NCBI GenBank assembly: GCA_936432065.2
Contig: OW386291.2
Location: 104,287,823 to 104,351,822 of the forward strand
Reading direction: 5' to 3'
DNA from: Rutpela maculata
Taxonomy: Eukaryota; Arthropoda; Insecta; Coleoptera; Cerambycidae
Length of the DNA stretch: 64,000 bases
The notes below the pieces were generated by a model that made no database searches, was not told where the DNA came from, and saw nothing but the letters and a program-made list of their open reading frames with translations. Positions 11,335 through 23,436 of this stretch are shown here, piece after piece (positions within the stretch are counted from its first letter, which is position 1; each line of letters starts with the position of its first letter). Made by a program: the position numbers and the translations under genes.

Positions 11335-12195
11335 TTCCATCCAATATGTACCTGAAGTTTCGAATGTTCACTTGAACGAATTTCATATGAAAAAGAAAAA
11401 ATAAAAAACCACACTTCGATTTAGGTGTAAAAACTTGAGTATTATGGATATTATTTAAAAAATTATATCATTTCTGCTTACATCATTGTTAAAAATTATT
11501 ATTTTGGGTATTCAGTAGATAACTTTCAAAGAAAAACATTCGTTTCTTTCATATTCCATTGGTGCAAGTCTGACCAAATTAGAAGATCAACAAGAGTTCC
11601 CCCTACAAAACTACTTATCGACTTCTTTCTTACTATATCCAACATTCAGCATGAAATTGGTGCAAGTCTGACAAAATAGAATATCAACAAGAGTTCCCCC
11701 TACGAAACGACTTGTCGATTTCTTTCTTATTATATCTAACATTCAGCATGAAAAACAATAAAACAACCACTCTTTCTATACATTGACGATTCAAGTCTAA
11801 TCATGCCAATATAGTACAAGAAGCCTCCTTTACGAGGAATTCTTTCTAGTATATTCAGTCCTACCTAGAGGATACTACATCATAATCAAACATCTGTTAT
11901 CTGTTAAAGCCAAAAAATATTAAAAAAACAAAGAAAAAAGGTATACAATTTCGCTCACCGCATGCATGTACCAATAAATGAAGTATTTCATATGTTCTCG
12001 ATTGATTAAAACCTCTAAACATTGTACAATCTTTTTCGTTCTCTTTAGAACTCATCAGGAGAATATTACTGTCAGCAAATATGGCAATGATGTGTTTACG
12101 CCTAAATCGATGTGTGGTTTGTATTAACTTTTCTTTTTCATCTAAAATTCGTTCAAGTGAACGTTCGAAACTTCAGGTACATTCCACCCAAGAAT
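11335..12195. repeat. Inverted repeat arms around a 98-bp tandem duplication
   Basis: About 11338-11383 and 12148-12192 are reverse complements (ATTCGTTCAAGTGAAC and GAAACTTCAGGTAC are shared), suggesting a small DNA element. Between them is the tandem duplication at 11558-11753. Confidence 0.5.
11558..11753. repeat. Tandem duplication, two 98-bp units
   Basis: Unit 1 (11558-11655) and unit 2 (11656-11753) both run from ATTGGTGCAAGTCTGAC through AACAAGAGTTCCCCCTAC to AACATTCAGCATGAA, with about ten differences. Non-coding. Confidence 0.85.
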
Positions 12196-13155
12196 GCTTT
12201 ATTATCAACGTTATCGGAATTTCATATTGCATTTGTACCTACTACATACATTTAAATACATTTTTTTCAATAAAAATGTTGTACTTGTCTTTAAAATATA
12301 AGTATCACATAGATGATTTGTAATAGATTAGAATTTTTATAGCTCAAACATTTATTTTGAGTCATGGAGTATTTAAGGGGATGGAAAATAAAATTTTGCA
12401 AAAACTCATTTTAGATTTATTTAAAAGTATCATATGCTCAGGGCTAATCGCCCACTTTTATCCGACAATTCCTCTAAATATACCATCACCTCCCTTCTTC
12501 TTCCCACTCCCTCTCCCAATTTCTCACCACATTCCCCCACTTGTCCACCATCTTCGCTCATCTTCCCATTGCTCATCTTTTCGTTACTATTTTCCCACTA
12601 TATTTCTCTATTTTCCCGCCGTCTCCCTCATTATTTTCCACACCTTCCCACCACCTACGGCATAAAGCAATCTATCATTTAATTTGAAAATATGTTTACA
12701 CGTGTCCAAATTCTTATCAAAATATGTTGAGCCGTTTTCGAGTTATGGTGAAGGTAACAGTCAGAAAGACATAGACAGGAAAACAAAAATTCTGAAAATA
12801 CATCGCCTGGTTTTGATAGCATTTAAAAAACTAAAATATACTGAAAATTCTAAGAAAACATTAAATTTCCTTTATTTATATAGGTTATGAAAAACGGGAA
12901 ATATAGATTTTTAATGCACGGTTAAAAAAAATTGCATTACTGAATTTCGTTCTTAGCACAAATTCTTGGAAATATATTTTTATTGAATTCCTACGCATTC
13001 ATTGTAGGAATGATAAAAGAAACATTAAAGATAGCATTCATTAAGAAAAAGTTAATTCTATTAAGTGAAATGTGAAATAAATATAACTCAAATTCCTTTA
13101 TTTCTCTCGTGCTTTACTATCTTTCAAATTTCCTGACCTACTTTCGCTGTTCCAG
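12196..13155. other. No gene; pyrimidine-rich block
   Basis: About 12480-12655 is almost pure C/T on this strand, which leaves long but meaningless open frames. About 12726-12780 (GAGCCGTTTTCGAGTTATGG, then CAGAAAGACATAGACAGG) resembles the tail of common insect interspersed repeats. Confidence 0.45.
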
Positions 13156-13200
13156 GTTTTCCAGTCTAATGGAAGCCCTTATTGAATTACTGAAAGGCAG
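13156..13200 (+). other. Possible 45-bp microexon
   Basis: A pyrimidine-rich tract ending TTCGCTGTTCCAG precedes 45 bases that end GGCAG and are followed by the strong donor GTAAGT at 13201. Only one of the three frames is open, giving FSSLMEALIELLKG with split codons at both ends (one base left, two right), so the length keeps the frame. I do not recognise the peptide. It lies on the strand opposite kuz, so it would belong to another transcript. A chance match is possible because no neighbouring exon is known. Confidence 0.3.
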
Positions 13201-13530
13201 GTAAGTTGACCGTAGAGTTACTAAATTTAAAACTGATACTTTATCTATAAATACATAGAAAACGATTCAGGTATTTCTTTCAGCTCAATCAATGGATTTC
13301 GTTCGTCGTTTGTTCATTCATTCTGATTCATAATTTAGTTCGATTAGATAAATTCACACCCTAAAAATGTAAAATTCATTTAATACACATTTCGTTCTAT
13401 ATTTATAACGACGGTTTTCCCCTCAAAAAATACGTGTACGAAGACGCCGTAAAGTTTTTAATTACTTCTCAAGTATATTCTAGCTATTGAAAATCATTTT
13501 AAAATATTTGTTTGAGAAAACTTAATAGTT
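13201..13530. other. No feature seen
   Basis: AT-rich, no coding frame or recognisable repeat, up to the start of the large palindrome. Confidence 0.45.
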
Positions 13531-14518
13531 TAGGAAATATCGTGCAAATTCGACGATGTTACCGTCTGCCAGTCGGTAATCGAAGAGACCGTATAAGTAC
13601 CAAAGTTTTTTCTCTCTGGAAATTTTTGGTATGGTGGGGGGATAGGGAGAGAGGGGATTTTTTTTAATCGAATGGTTATCGACATCTGTCCACATAGGTA
13701 GTTAGTATATGTACTTCACATACCCCAATTACTCTAGCAAACGAAACTTCCGGTCGGCGCGCGGTAACCGGAAATTAAAAAAAAAAAAAATTTTAGTTAC
13801 CGAGCAAAATTTGGCGCAAAATTTTTGTTTTGGCGTGTACAGTACTGTAGTATAGTGGCAGACATTCCTATCAGTCAGTTTTTCACAAATTTGTCATCAA
13901 AGTAGTGAAAAATGGACCAAAATTTTAAATTTTGACAAAAAATAGATAAAATTGAAAAAACGCTGCCCAGCCAGCTTATGGTTCACAAGGCACACTAAAA
14001 AACACAAACTTTGGCTGGCAGACATTTTTGTTAACCCCCCCAAACCACTCCTTAAAGAGTTAAAAAAAAATTTTTAGTTTTCCGTGTCTCCATTTTGATT
14101 TTTATAAATATTAAGAAACGTTATTACAGTAGAAAATACGAAAAACTTGAGCTTTGGTTCATCTTGATCCGTTCATAATTAATAAAGTTATTAACAAAAA
14201 AACAACTTTTTCTCAACCATGCTTTGCTCCAAATATTGTTATAGTAGGACAGTCATTTCTTGGTTTCTAAAAATCATGAGGAATGGAACAATGATATGCA
14301 AGTTTCATTTTCTTTCTATTTCAATGATTTTTCAGAGTGTTTGATTTTTCAAATCAGCCGTCGAGCGCTCCGCTTTCAGCCTCATACGGACAGTGACACT
14401 CACTGCGCGGCTAGCTCCCCACCACCCTAGCAGCAGTCTCGCTACGCTGTTACATTCATTTAAACATCACGCATGTTTTCAATAATAATAATAATTATTA
14501 TTATTATTGCTATTATTG

Positions 14519-14550
<32 letters not shown>

Positions 14551-15368
14551 GAAAACATACGCGATGTTTAAATGAATGTAACAGCGCAGCGAGACTGCTG
14601 GTAGTGGTGGTGGGGGCTAGCCGCCCAGTGTGTGTCACTGTCCACATGAAGCTGAAAGCGGAGCGCTGCTAAAAAGAAAATGAAAGTTGCATATAATTGT
14701 TCCATCCCTTAATGATTTTTAGAAACCAAAAAATGACTGTACTATTACAGTAATATTTGGAGCAAAGCACAGTTGAAAAAAAGTTGTTTTTTTTTGTTAA
14801 TAACTTTATTAATTATGAACGGATCAAGATGAACCAAAGTTCAAGTTTCTCGTATTTCCTACTGTAATAACATATCCAAAGCACGTTTATTAATATTTGT
14901 AAAAAAATAAAATGGAGACACGGAAAACTAAAAAATTTTTTTAACCCTTTAAAGAGTGGTATGGGGGGGGGGGGGGCAAAAATGTCTGCCAGCCAAAGTG
15001 TGTTCTTTGGTGCCTTGTGAACCACAAGCTGGCTGGGCAGACGTTTTTTCAATTTTAACTATTTTTTGTCAAAATAAAACTGACCGATAGAAATGTCTGC
15101 CACTACAGTACAGTACACGCCAAAACAAACATTTTGCGCCAAGGTTACAGTTCGCCGACTGGAAGTTTTGTCTGCCAGCGTAATTGGGGTATATGAAGTA
15201 CATATACTACCTGTGCGGACAGATATCGGTAACCATTCCTTTCCCTCCCTATTCCCCCACCATACCAAAAATTTTCAAAGAGAAAAAATGTTGGTACTTA
15301 TATGGTCTCTTCGATTACCGACTGGCAGATGGTAACCTTTCATCGTCCAATTTGCACGCTATTTCCTA
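13531..15368. mobile_element. 1.84-kb palindromic foldback element
   Basis: The whole stretch folds on itself. TCTGCCAGTCGGTAATCGAA (13565-13584) is complementary to about 15313-15332, and CATTCATTTAAACATC at 14454 is complementary to GATGTTTAAATGAATG near 14563. The arms, about 900 bp each, meet in an AAT/ATT trinucleotide run at about 14480-14553. Mismatches and small indels show that it is not recent. There is no transposase. The right end abuts a LINE fragment. Confidence 0.85.
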
Positions 15369-15855
15369 GAATATAAGTTCAATGGCCGCTTTACACTGTG
15401 CAAAGGAAATAATGAGGCAAGGAACTGTTAACCAGTCAATTGCCATTTTTTCCGATAGCCAAGTAGCGCTAAATGCACTCGATTCCATGCAGGTCGATTC
15501 AAGACTAGCATGGGATTGTATAAATGCCCTTATGAACCTAGGTAGTCAGAACAAAGTGACCGTGGAGTGGGTACCAGGGCACAGGCTAAATGAAAAGGCT
15601 AATATGAACTGGCGCGGGAAGGTGCGTTTAAGGCCCTAGTAGGACCTGAACTCTTTTGCGGTATGGCTAAGCAATACATACGAGTACCCATTAATGAATG
15701 GGTACAAAATAAATCTTTGGAATGGTGGAACAATTTTCCGCAATAGAGACAGACAAAAGAGTTCATTAAAGAACGATGGGCCAAATTTACGGAAGACCTA
15801 CTACGCCAAAATAGAAAGGCCATTAGGATAATGGTGAGTCCTCTGGACACTTAAG
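15369..15855 (+). pseudogene. R1-like LINE fragment: RNase H domain and C-terminal part
   Basis: An open frame (15382-15639) encodes the second half of a retrotransposon RNase H: IFSDSQVALNALDS carries a catalytic aspartate and VTVEWVPGHR is the family's later block. The normal GIEGNE-type continuation is replaced, and the following 15640-15855 holds frame-shifted linker sequence (KSLEWWNN, then RWAKFTEDLL). There is no reverse transcriptase upstream: the fragment starts at the edge of the 13531-15368 palindrome. It is a dead 5'-truncated or disrupted copy, similar in layout to the copy at 56340-57715. Confidence 0.8.
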
Positions 15856-16794
15856 TTTAATAGAGTAACGGTTCATCTCTTTATTACTACTAATAGTCTA
15901 TTAGTTTAACTAAAATACTACATTTTATAATTTTCCGCCATAAAATTACCTTAAGCCAGCCCTGCCTTACCGGGATATGGCCTGCATAAAATAGTTTCAA
16001 TTTTCGCGCGTCATAAGTTCCATAAATACACACAGACAATTTTTAAAAACATTTTTTCGTGTTCTTGGAACTTGAAAACGGAAAATTCTAGCATCATCTC
16101 AATTTTCGATTTTTGGCCAATTGAGTAATTTCTCCATTTTTATATGCGAGGATATGAATATAAAATGCATATCTTTAAAAGTTCTATTAAGTACCCTTAT
16201 TGCACATTTCTTATAAAAAAATTCTACATTCTCACTGGGTCATTGATTAGACACGGCAAAATATTAAAACTAAAAGTGCAAATGACGGACTATGTCATAC
16301 TGAATTTGAAAATTATACAAAGATTGTCATCAGAAAAGAAAATAGTATCTTAAACAAGAAATTTCGAAAACGAATCTTTTCACACGAGTGAGAGAGTTTG
16401 GTGGGACGAGCCGAAGGAGAGTTCCACAAGTATGTGTTTACAATATTTTTTTCTACGGCTGCAAGGAAAACAAACAATTTCATAAGCGAAACGACGTGAA
16501 ACAAGTAGACTTTATTTGTGTCAAATTAGTTTTTTTATAATAATATTAGTCATACGGACTCAAAATAATAATAATAAAAAGTTATGATAAAAAACGTCAA
16601 AAAAATATGCGAACAGCGCCATCTATGATATGCAAAAAATACCGCTTATACCTTTATAATGTTTTCACTCCCCTAAAAATATATGTGTACCAATTTTCAG
16701 CTCGATTAGTCGTTTGGTTTCTGAAATTTGCCCATTGCAAAATTAAAAAAAAAATTGTTTTAAAGCCCTGTAACTTCTTAAGGTAGCACTTTTG
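15856..16794. other. No gene seen; interspersed-repeat-like sequence
   Basis: AT-rich. The block at about 16600-16790 (GCGCCATCTATGATA, then TTCAGCTCGATTAGTCGTTTG) has the look of a common interspersed repeat but has no second copy that I could find here. Confidence 0.4.
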
Positions 16795-16802
16795 GACTAA
16801 GG

Positions 16803-17288
16803 CAGTGGCGCAGCCAGAAAATTCGTCTGGGGGGGGGGGGGGGGCCAATAGAACCGGCCTCCCCGGAGGTTGAGGAAAACTTTTCAGCAAATGGTTGAAA
16901 ATGGATGTGTATAGATTCCTCTACTAGATAATATGGAAAATCTTCCCACACATGAGGCCTGTAAGGTGAAGTATTTGGGTTACCTAATCATAATTTTCAC
17001 CCCTCGCAGTTCTAAAAAAATATATACATATATATGAATTTTAGCGTTTTTTCGTCTTTTTCTCTATTTTGAGGAAAAACTATGCATTTTAGTGAAAAAT
17101 ATCAAGAGAGTAAAGTTGTAGAGCATAAATTTCCTACAAATTTTGTCTCTACTATTTTTTTCGAATTCCGCTTAGTTTCGCCGCTAGAGGGCACGAAATA
17201 AATAAATATACCTTCGCCTTTTTTTAAATTTTGAGACAAAATTATGCATTTTTATGAAAAATTACGTGGGATTAAAGTTGCAGAACAT

Positions 17289-17387
<99 letters not shown>

Positions 17388-17956
17388 TTTTATGAAAAAA
17401 AAAAAACCTAGAAAACACTTAAAGATAGTGAATTTTATGTTCTACAACTTTGATCTCATGTAATTTTTCATAAAGATGCATGCATTTGGCTCAAAATCTA
17501 AAAAAAGGCGCAAAAGTCTATATGTATACTTATTTCTTTCGCGCCCTCTAGCGGCGAAACTAAGCGGAATTCGAAAAAGGTAGAGTTATAGTAAAGTTAT
17601 AGGAAATTTTATGCTCTACTACTTTGCTCTCTTGATATTTTCAACCCAAATGGATAGTTTTCCTCAAAATAGAGAAAAAGATGAAAAAACGCTAAAATTC
17701 ATATATATGTATATATTTCTCAAAAACCACACCTTTTTTTAGAATTGCGGGGGTGAAAATCATGTTTAAACAACTCAAATACTTCACTTTCTACAGGTCT
17801 CATAACTGTGGGTACTTTTTCTGAAAGATTTCCTAATTTGAAGGCACTATTTGTACTAATAGTGATATTGCTTCTTTATTTTTTCGGTCATCGAAGATGG
17901 CTTGGGGGGGGCCCGGGCCCGATGCCCCCCCCCCCCCCCCCCCGGCTGCGCGCCTG
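16803..17956. mobile_element. hAT MITE with palindromic body and 8-bp TSD
   Basis: Flanked by GACTAAGG at 16795-16802 and 17957-17964. Ends are CAGTGGCGCAGCC and GGCTGCGCGCCTG (inverted, hAT-like). After G-runs at one end and C-runs at the other, the arms are inverted copies (GCGTTTTTTCGTC near 17043 against its complement near 17683) meeting at a TA microsatellite. Non-autonomous. Confidence 0.9.
17292..17385. repeat. TA dinucleotide microsatellite at the centre of the hAT MITE
   Basis: About 47 TA repeats at the hinge of the palindrome. The tyrosine/isoleucine-rich open frame across it is an artefact. Confidence 0.97.
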
Positions 17957-18130
17957 GACTAAGGTATATTTGGTTCAATCGGCCCTATTTGATCTTGGGA
18001 AACTATGATTAAGCTGAGTTCCTTTACTTTCCGGACACCCTGTATATTGTACAATTGAGGGTATTTTAGACTATAAACGTGTTCAACGGCCTACTTCGAG
18101 GGCATTCAATCGTGCTATTCTTTAAAATTA

Positions 18131-18361
18131 TCTAATATATAAAAATCTCGTGTCACAGTGTTTGTTATCGAATTCTTCCGAAACGGCTTGACCGATATTT
18201 ATGACATTTTTGGTGTATATTTGGTAGGTCTGAGAATAGGTCGTAGGCTATTTTTTATACCCCTAGGTGATAACGGTGGCCCTATCCAGAAATTTTATTT
18301 TTATTTTTTGGACAAAAATTTATAATTTATATGGCAAAACAACGTTTGCTGGGTCAGCTAG
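18131..18361 (+). mobile_element. Short non-autonomous Helitron
   Basis: Starts TCTAATATATAAAAATCTCG after an A (18130) and ends GCTGGGTCAGCTAG before a T (18362). This is the A|TC...CTAG|T arrangement of Helitrons, with a small GCTG-GGT-CAGC hairpin at the 3' end. A second copy lies inverted at 53598-53809. No coding capacity. Confidence 0.88.
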
Positions 18362-19535
18362 TATAAGTATAGTATTTAATTACATGCCTGAACAGACAAC
18401 AGAAGGGTGCCCCGACAAATAGAAGTTGGTCTCATCCGGTTACACCAAAAGTTGAGTTTGATCTCACCACTATAAGATTTATATCATCGGAAGACTATCA
18501 GACTGGGAAAACTTCTTTAATATCTCACTAACAAAAGTTTCGTATTACCTACTAATAGGAATTTATATCTAACGAAAAGCGAAAATATTTAAAAAAAAAT
18601 CAAATAATTATCAATTACACAAACATACATTATACGAATAATTAATTCTATGTACGCATTTAAATTACCACTGTTTCGCAATACATGTATAATTTTCACG
18701 ATAATTATATGTAAAGCATGACGAACAAAGTAACTATGAAATACAGCAAGTTTTCTCTAAATTGTTCAATCTTATTGTACCCATTAAAATTAATTATATC
18801 TAATATCGCAACTCGGTCGGAATGTCGGAATGATATTTGCGTTTCACTTCAAAAAATTGCGCTACAAAGCTGACTTAAAATAATTGAAAACTGTTAATTT
18901 CTGGAGTTCTCTTGAGAGTCCCATTTCCAAGATGAAAAATTGCATTAAGACTTTTAAATAATTCAAGGTAATTTAAATAACTACTTTCAGAAACTTAATT
19001 AATTTTTCCTTTTTATGTTTTTATCGCGAACAATTCTAGAAGAAAAATATTTGTCCACGGTCACTTATCAACTCGTCTTATGTATTTAATAGGAACCGTA
19101 TAAATAATTATTGATCTGATTAAAAAAAGAGAAAAAACTGATGATTTTGGGTGATAGATATTTTCAAAGAGAAAATTACAAGGTGATTATCATATAAGCT
19201 TTCTCAAGAAATGAGCCATAGCAATGATAAAAAATATTTTAATTATTTCATAATGTCTGCCAATAATTTCAAAAAACTTTTGAATACTGTTGAAGAAAAC
19301 TATTCTCAAAGTTATTAAAATCAACTTTAAATATCATTAAAATATACGATTATCGGATAAAAAAATGTCAGATCCATGTGAATTTTTATTTTCCTCTATA
19401 CGATGAAAAAACATACGATTCCGATTCGAACATCGGATGTCGGATGCATGAGCTCACCATTTACTTACTCAAATAGTCTCATTAATTATATATCCTACCA
19501 AGAGATGGCGCTAATAATGACATACTAAGTTTCAA
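18362..19535. other. AT-rich stretch, no gene seen
   Basis: No coding frame, repeat pair or RNA gene that I can support. Confidence 0.45.
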
Positions 19536-19706
19536 TAGGCTTGTTTTGGTTCTGGCAAGAACTGTTCCAGAACCGTTCTTTTCAGAACCAAAACAGGCCT
19601 AAAAAGAAACAGCCATGCGCAGTGTATTGAAACAGTGCACTTCTTAAACTGCACAAGACGGGAACGGTTCTAGAACTCTGAAAATTTAGAACCAAAACAA
19701 ACCTTA
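19536..19706. mobile_element. Small MITE
   Basis: Ends TAGGCTTGTTTTGGTTCT and AGAACCAAAACAAACCTTA are inverted. A second inverted pair, TTCTGGCAAGAAC against GTTCTAGAAC, lies inside. Length 171 bp, non-coding. Confidence 0.75.
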
Positions 19707-19811
19707 TCACTACCTTAGATACCTGATATATAGGGTATTCCTTAATGACGTGTATGTATGTATTTAAAGTTTATAATAACTAAATTAGACCGAAGTTGTT
19801 ATTAGCTTTCA

Positions 19812-20810
19812 CATATCGTCGTCTATCTCACAAAGTGTCCTATCTCAGTTTTCGTGATTTAGCGCTAGAGCTGTTTTAAGTTTTGGTGGTTTTTAAAATG
19901 AATAATAAACATATAAAACTTGCCTTTTCGTTGTTTTTTTTTTATGTTGTGTACTGGAATATGTAGTTACCGGCATGAGGTCTATATTAAGAGTGCGTAT
20001 TTCCAAATTTTCAGAAAAAATTTGGAAGCGAAATACGACGTTACGTGAGAGATAAAAAATGAAACTTTCTAAATACAATGAGTTACGTCAACTTATGTGA
20101 TTAGCATTTTATTGTTGAAAATAAAGATACATTCGTAAATATACAACACAATTAACATTTCATTCGTGAAAAAACAAAAATTGTGAGTTTTGAACGAAAT
20201 AATAGCATTTTAATATCTATCGTCTATCATTGTGTTTAAAAAAATAAAAAAAATATGATTCAAAATTATTAAAAACTCTACAATAAAATAATTTTGTATT
20301 ATTCATCTAATCATCGTGACGTGGCAGATTTTTATAAAATTGGGCACGTGTTAAGATTCTAATTACAGGTATGGCACCGTTACAAAGCGCCATGAAATCG
20401 TTATACTTGTCCTTGGAAATCTTGGGTTCAGAATTTAAAATTGACAGTTGCATGTCTTTTAAGTTATCTAACTTTAGTTTCAGTGTTATAGAACTGTATT
20501 CACTATAAATATGACTCGATTTAAAAAATATTTGCGTTGGCTTATCTTTGACTACTATAATGTTTGAGAGCTAGAATGGATAAAATGAAACTCACGATAT
20601 GACCTAAGTCAACATACGTCAGTTCGTGAGAAATTAATTGTAACTAAATTGAGATACACCAACGTTTACATGTACCCATTCTCGCATAGTATACGCGCTT
20701 GACTGACGAGAGTTTGTGAGATGCAAGAACATGTCAAATGAAGTATATTTGTCGACCTCAAATTTCGATTTTTTTGAGATAGCACACTTCGTGAGATAGA
20801 CGACGATATT
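19812..20810. repeat. 1-kb element bounded by ~45-bp inverted repeats
   Basis: ATCGTCGTCTATCTCAC at about 19814 and GTGAGATAGACGACGAT at about 20791 are perfect inverses, and the match continues inward (AAGTGTCCTATCTCA against TGAGATAGCACACTT). Interior AT-rich without a gene. Confidence 0.7.
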
Positions 20811-22092
20811 TCTAAATTTACTATTTTTTAGTTTAGTAGTTAGTTTCGTGTAACATGTTGCTTCCGTGCAAATTTACGATTTTTGCAAGCTCTCAAAATT
20901 TTCTTTAGATCGATAGTGATTTCAACAAGTCATTTTTTGTTCGACTTTTGCATTGGTAGTTTGCATAGAAACTCGTTTACGGCTCGATAGTAACAAATAA
21001 TTACAACTTTGAAATCCGTGATTATCTTGTGCATTAATCAATGAATAAGTAATTTCATTCCATTTCTTATTTTTAACGTTGTATATTATTTACAAGAAAC
21101 CTTTATTTAACATTTGAACATATCGAAACTATTCTAGTTTGTGTAAAAAATAATAAATAATAATAACAAAAAGTATAAAGGTAACTATAAAATAAATATA
21201 TAAGTAAAGTATCACAAAAATATAATAATAATTATAATAATGCATTGAAAAACAAAAAATACTAGTTCGACACAAAGAAGCTCTGTGCTATATCAATATC
21301 ACTTGTTCATTTGGACTGGGGTTATCATAAATTTATAATAACAGTGTTGAATCAATTGAAGTAAACTTTTTAAAAGTTCAACTTTTAACTAAAGCATATT
21401 TATCTCTTAAGCATTCATTTGGCGAATTTTAATGAAAGTATATTTTACACTTTAAAGAACTTTAATATAAGTACGAAGTACCTACATTTCAGAGTAATTG
21501 TCGAATCAATGACTAAATGTTCACTTGGCACCTTTATACACTATTCATTTACAATGTGTTTAGTACATTTGGTATTTTAAGTCATTTTTCTGGATTGAGC
21601 ACCTCTTACACCTGCTCATATAATATGATCATGACCCTCAATATTGTGTTGTGTTAAAAGCTCAAAAAATGAGAAATTATTTCATGCAATTGGAAAACGA
21701 GTCCGATATACGATAACAGAAAATAGTTATGTGTATTTTAAGTCAGGAAAAATCTGATTTTTTTAACGAATTGCACTCATATTTTTTTCCAATCAGGTAT
21801 CTAAAACTAAAAATCGAGTCTTTGGTCTCTATAGAAATAAATGTAAACAATAATAAACAGATCAGAACAAAACAGCGAATAAGAATGATAATAATGCCTT
21901 TATTGCCTAACAGGTAACACCCAATAACCGAACAATTCTTTTGAATTTGTCACAAAAGCACAAAAGTTACTCATGATAATAAAGTTTACACCTAACCCCG
22001 CAGTGACTTTGATTTGAAAGTAACAGTAATCTGACAGTGAAATAACAGGCCTATTCGAGAAATCTAGAACTTACCAATAAATTATCGTTGAT
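20811..22092. other. AT-rich stretch, no gene seen
   Basis: No support for coding or RNA genes. Only short frames occur. Confidence 0.45.
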
Positions 22093-22167
22093 TTACATAA
22101 ATTGTTCGAAATGACCTCCATCTGCATCAATACACATTTCGGCACGTCGAACATACGCACTCCGTTC
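22093..22167 (-). pseudogene. C-terminal tail of a mariner-superfamily transposase
   Basis: On the minus strand 22167-22093 encodes RRAEMCIDADGGHFEQFM followed by a stop. This is the usual last block of DDE_3-type mariner-superfamily transposases (cysteine/aspartate, GGHFE, stop). Only about 25 codons survive. Upstream on its strand it is replaced by an unrelated plus-strand coding-like piece at 22168-22301, so a rearrangement joined the two. Confidence 0.75.
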
Positions 22168-22301
22168 AACACTAAACTATCAACAAACGTTGTCAATAAA
22201 GAAAAAAAAGAAAAATTTGGTCCAAAATCCAAAAAGCACCACAAAAAGAACGAAGAAGTTGTGTCTGTACGTAACCAAGTACTTAACGAACGACTTAAAC
22301 G
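22168..22301 (+). other. Exon-like coding piece ending at a GTAAGT donor
   Basis: The plus-strand frame encodes a lysine-rich then charged helical-looking segment (KEKFGPKSKKHHKKNEE, then SVRNQVLNERLKR) and stops exactly at CG|GTAAGT (22302). Codon use looks like a real protein rather than AT-rich noise. I do not recognise the protein. The left border has no convincing acceptor: sequence before 22168 is a transposase tail in the opposite sense. It could be an exon fragment captured by a transposon, or an exon whose acceptor I misjudge. Confidence 0.35.
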
Positions 22302-22377
22302 GTAAGTCAATAAAATAAATCTTAACCAAAATACAGTTTTAAAAATTAAAAAAGAACAGATTGAACTGGTGTGCTCG

Positions 22378-22445
22378 ATTGTCGGTACGCTTTGAAGATC
22401 TGGAATTCCAGCAGACCAGTTCACTTTTATGAGAGTTGTTATGGC
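22378..22445. repeat. Short dispersed repeat, also at 32530-32590
   Basis: GTCGGTACGCTTTGAAGAT, then TGGAATT, then CAGCAGACCAG occurs here and at 32533-32580 in the same orientation, with flanking sequence unrelated. Confidence 0.7.
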
Positions 22446-22671
22446 AATTTTCAAAGTGTACCGAGAAGGACAGTTGGCTGGTTGGCTGGATCGTCTTTAG
22501 GCCCCTTTATACCTATCTGCACAAATCTCAGAGTATCATGCGCGACCAGCCGCGACGATATAAAGCCTATCCCAATATTTCAGCAGTTTTCAAACAATAT
22601 TTTTAAAAATTTTCGAAATTTTTGTTTATTTTTTTTTCTCCAAAAGTATGGGCTTTAGACCCCATGTTATA
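22446..22671. other. No gene seen
   Basis: Spacer before the mariner-superfamily element. The open frame across it has no recognisable motif. Confidence 0.4.
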
Positions 22672-23436
22672 CAGGGTGTCCCAGATTTAAACGGACATAC
22701 TCTAGTGGAAGGTAGAGCACACTCAGCTGAGTTCAAAACACCCCTACCCCTACCCTACCGTTTTTGAGATACGGGGTGTTTTATGGTTCTTGACCAGAAC
22801 TTTAGTCCGCCATATTTTTGAAATGACTGCACATATTTAGATAAAATTTGGTATACATATTATACTCTTTTAGGTTAATGAATAGTTTAAGTGATTTTGG
22901 AAAGATTTCAGGATCGACCTCCATTTTTTTAATATGGCTCTTAGGGTCGTTAACATCACACTGTATATTATTTTTTGGTAAATGTTAGTAAACTTTTAAA
23001 AAGCCTATGGACCAGTTTATAAAATAATGGCATAATATTTGATGGCACGTTTATGGTTATTCTTCAATAAATTTTCAAAAGTATTGAAAGACCAAATTTG
23101 ACATTCTACAAATAACACAATCCAGTTGCTAACATCATTATTTTATTAATTTTAGCTAAATACCCCGCAGAAGAGGTTGTTATTTGTTTTTGTTTCGATA
23201 TTCAGTGTTTTTTCCGTCCAAAATAAAGCACATTCCATTTATTTCACGAATAAAAAATAAGTAATAAAACGATGCGATTAACACATGACATCGTTGCATT
23301 AAAAATCCCAAGTAGGCACATGTCAAATGTGTAATTTTACAAATAAGAATTGCTATTCGCTCTTAGTAATTATTAGAATAAGTGATAAAAACCAGTTATA
23401 AAACTAAAAATTTTAAGACGCCGTTTCAATTTAGTA

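Noticed and set aside
12357..12682. Proline/serine-rich frames of about 80-100 codons
   Set aside because: They come from a nearly pure pyrimidine tract, which rarely contains stops.
17254..17463. Tyrosine/isoleucine repeat protein
   Set aside because: It is the TA microsatellite at the hinge of a hAT MITE.
22071..22454. 127-codon minus-strand frame as a membrane protein
   Set aside because: It is in the wrong frame relative to the recognisable transposase tail and is hydrophobic only because the opposite strand is lysine-rich.
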